Source of the DNA: JANNPJ01 sp031400005
Lineage (GTDB): Bacteria > Actinomycetota > Actinomycetes > Actinomycetales > Kineosporiaceae
DNA length: 6,386 nucleotides
Assembly: GCA_031400005.1 (NCBI GenBank)
Contig: JANNPJ010000770.1
Span: forward strand, 1 to 6,386
Direction: 5' to 3'
Shown piece after piece: positions 5,110-6,386 of this stretch; position 1 is the first letter of the stretch; each line of letters starts with the position of its first letter. Made by a program: the position numbers and the translations under genes. The notes beneath the pieces were generated by a model that saw only the letters and a program-made list of their open reading frames with translations, was not told where the DNA came from and did not search any database.

Positions 5110-6315
5110 TCAGCCGGTGAGGCCGGACGCGGAACGGACGTCGCGTCGCCGGCTCTGGGCGTCGAGTTCGGTGTTCAGGGTGGCTGGGTCCCAGCTCTCG
5201 CGCAGCGACCGGCAGACGAGGTCGGCCTGGGTCGGGGGAGTGAGGCCGTCTATCGGCTGGTCGTGGTCGAGGTTGGTGGGGAAAGCGTAGCCCTCGGCGG
5301 AGGCGGCCACGATGTTGTGCAGTGTCGTCTCGGGGGTGCCCTCGGCCTGCAAGGTGAGCAGGGTGGGGTAGAGCGCGCGGCAGATAGCGGTGTGGTCGAC
5401 GGTTTCCATGGCGCGGCCGAAGGCGGAGGAGATCTGGAGCAGATTGGCCATCCGCCGGACGGTGGTGGAGTGGTTGGTACCCGCGCCATGGAACAGGGCC
5501 GGGTTGAAGAACACGGCGTCACCCTTGCGCAGCGGGAGCTGGATGAAGTGGGCGTTGAAGTACTCGGTGAACTCGGGCAGGTGGAAGGCGACATATCCCG
5601 GCGCGTACTTCTGGGAGTGCGGCAGGTACATGGTGGGCCCGGTCTCGATGGGCATGTCGCAGTGGGCGATGGCCCCTTGCAGGGTCAGGGCGGGTGAGAG
5701 GCGGTGGACGTGGGCCGGGTACTGCTGGGCGGTCTGGTTCGACATGAAGCCAAGGTGGTAGTCGCGGTGGGCGACCTGGGCCGTTCCGCCGGGGTTGACC
5801 ACGTTGACCTGGGACGTGATCTGGTAGTTGGCGCCCAGCCAGGCCTCGCTGATCAGGGCGATGATGTCGTTGGCGTAGTAGTCGGCAAAGACCGCGGGTG
5901 CGCGCAGGGCCAGTTTGTCCAGGGCACCCCAGATTCGATCATTGGCACCGGGTTTGGCGAAGTGATCTCCGGCCGTGGAGTTGCCCGCCTTCTGTTCGGT
6001 GATCATCATTTCGAACGCAGCGGTGGCCCGGTCGACGACCGAGGCGTCGGGAAAGGCGCCGGCGACCACCACGATGCCAGGCCCGTCCATCAGGGCCCTG
6101 GCGAGCTCGGCCTGAGCGCGGCGGCGGCCGTCGGGGGTGCTGATCTGCCGGGTCAGGGCCTCGCCGTAGATGAGGACGTTCTGCTCGACGGTGTTGGCCA
6201 GGGGGTAGTCGGCCCGATCGGTCCGCTGCTCGACCAGGGCGCGGAAGTCCTCGAGGCGGCAGTCGTTCTCGCTGAACCTGCCGGTGTCGGGGCTGGCGCT
6301 GACGGGGGTGGTCAT
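5110..6315 (-). CDS. Phytanoyl-CoA dioxygenase (PhyH) family Fe(II)/2-oxoglutarate oxygenase
   Basis: This 401-residue soluble protein belongs to the non-haem iron oxygenases that couple 2-oxoglutarate decarboxylation to hydroxylation of a small molecule. The PhyH core is complete. The iron ligands are His183 and Asp185 (VAHRDYHLGF) and His276 (FFNPALFHGAGTNHS). Arg287, 11 residues after the distal His, is the expected 2-oxoglutarate carboxylate anchor, the same spacing as in human PhyH. GPTMYLPHSQKY (226-237) matches the conserved 'GP..v.PGSH' turn, and RKGDAVFFNP (263-272) the strand before the distal His. The first ~70 residues and the last ~70 extend beyond the core, making it longer than many members (about 300). 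The ATG at 6315 is chosen because AAGGA lies 7 nt upstream. It is the only minus-strand gene and converges on the kinase-like gene. Substrate unknown; bacterial relatives often act in secondary metabolism or catabolism. Confidence 0.9.
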   Translation of the reverse strand: MTTPVSASPDTGRFSENDCRLEDFRALVEQRTDRADYPLANTVEQNVLIYGEALTRQISTPDGRRRAQAELARALMDGPGIVVVAGAFPDASVVDRATAAFEMMITEQKAGNSTAGDHFAKPGANDRIWGALDKLALRAPAVFADYYANDIIALISEAWLGANYQITSQVNVVNPGGTAQVAHRDYHLGFMSNQTAQQYPAHVHRLSPALTLQGAIAHCDMPIETGPTMYLPHSQKYAPGYVAFHLPEFTEYFNAHFIQLPLRKGDAVFFNPALFHGAGTNHSTTVRRMANLLQISSAFGRAMETVDHTAICRALYPTLLTLQAEGTPETTLHNIVAASAEGYAFPTNLDHDQPIDGLTPPTQADLVCRSLRESWDPATLNTELDAQSRRRDVRSASGLTG

Positions 6316-6322
6316 GGGCTGG

Positions 6323-6327
6323 TCCTT
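6323..6327 (-). promoter_or_regulatory. Ribosome binding site of the PhyH oxygenase gene
   Basis: On the minus strand AAGGA lies 7 nt before the ATG (6315-6313), an ideal Shine-Dalgarno spacing. It supports the annotated start and shows that this gene, unlike the first plus-strand genes, uses a leadered mRNA. Confidence 0.75.
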
Positions 6328-6341
6328 GAAAGATCGTCGGT

Positions 6342-6353
6342 GGTTGGTTGGTT
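6342..6353. repeat. Short tandem repeat (GGTT)x3 in the oxygenase leader
   Basis: Three perfect GGTT units on the plus strand (AACC on the transcribed strand's RNA) are followed by CGTT, inside the likely 5' leader of the oxygenase mRNA. It leaves the leader C/A-rich and unstructured near the ribosome binding site. Such tetranucleotide runs can change length by slippage, but this one is short and outside the coding frame. Confidence 0.5.
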
Positions 6354-6374
6354 CGTTCGGATCCGGATGCTTCG

Positions 6375-6380
6375 AGCCTA
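6375..6380 (-). promoter_or_regulatory. Candidate -10 box (TAGGCT) for the PhyH oxygenase gene
   Basis: On the minus strand TAGGCT is identical to the candidate -10 box of the methyltransferase gene. Transcription would start near 6368-6367, giving a leader of about 52 nt that contains the AACC repeats and the AAGGA site. The -35 box would lie beyond the right edge and cannot be checked. Two overlapping 8-bp palindromes, CGGATCCG (6358-6365) and ATCCGGAT (6361-6368), lie at the predicted start site and could be an operator. Confidence 0.4.
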
Positions 6381-6386
6381 CGATGG

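Noticed and set aside
4943..5290. Plus-strand 115-codon open frame in the convergent gap
   Set aside because: Half of it is antisense to the oxygenase gene, there is no ribosome binding site, and the translation is not protein-like.
5263..5697. Plus-strand Gly/Val-rich open frame opposite the oxygenase
   Set aside because: Antisense shadow; the minus strand carries the intact PhyH motifs.

Overview
The window reads as a high-GC actinomycete chromosome (Streptomyces, Nonomuraea, Actinomadura or a relative). The base composition is G+C-rich with strong third-position G/C bias. Several genes start with almost no leader behind TAGnnT -10 boxes. The gene families present (LuxR-type STAND regulators, PhyH oxygenases, HGE-type phosphotransferases) are all common in that group. 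No plasmid, phage, IS, CRISPR, tRNA or rRNA signal was recognised.

Layout, left to right. (1) Positions 1-276 hold the C-terminal end of an AlkD-like DNA alkylation repair protein that runs off the left edge. (2) Positions 328-2706 encode a complete 792-residue LuxR-family regulator: N-terminal NB-ARC/AAA-type ATPase, TPR-like middle, C-terminal LuxR helix-turn-helix. (3) An 82-bp gap carries a MerR/SoxR-like pseudo-palindrome and a leaderless-type -10 box. It is followed by a class I SAM-dependent methyltransferase (2789-3418). (4) Positions 3490-3774 are a chimeric remnant. The first ~45 codons match the start of a second LuxR/NB-ARC regulator and break inside the Walker A loop. They continue without a frameshift into about 50 codons that resemble the C-terminal half of a short-chain dehydrogenase. 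(5) Positions 3937-4935 encode an APH-fold phosphotransferase-like protein whose catalytic motif reads HGE....H instead of HGD....N. It has its own ribosome binding site, yet it is in frame with the remnant upstream. (6) A lower-GC gap (4936-5109) separates it from a convergent gene, 5110-6315 on the minus strand. That gene encodes a PhyH-family Fe(II)/2-oxoglutarate oxygenase with an intact His-x-Asp...His...Arg site, a good ribosome binding site and a candidate -10 box at the right edge.

How the genes work together: they do not form a clear operon. Each plus-strand gene has its own candidate promoter and the gaps are 51-82 bp or more. The methyltransferase, kinase-like protein and oxygenase are all small-molecule-modifying types, but nothing in the sequence names a shared substrate. 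The most unusual part is the recombined stretch at 3490-3936, with a deletion or fusion scar in a P-loop and an open frame running into the kinase-like gene. I did not find convincing evidence of a wholly new multi-gene system.
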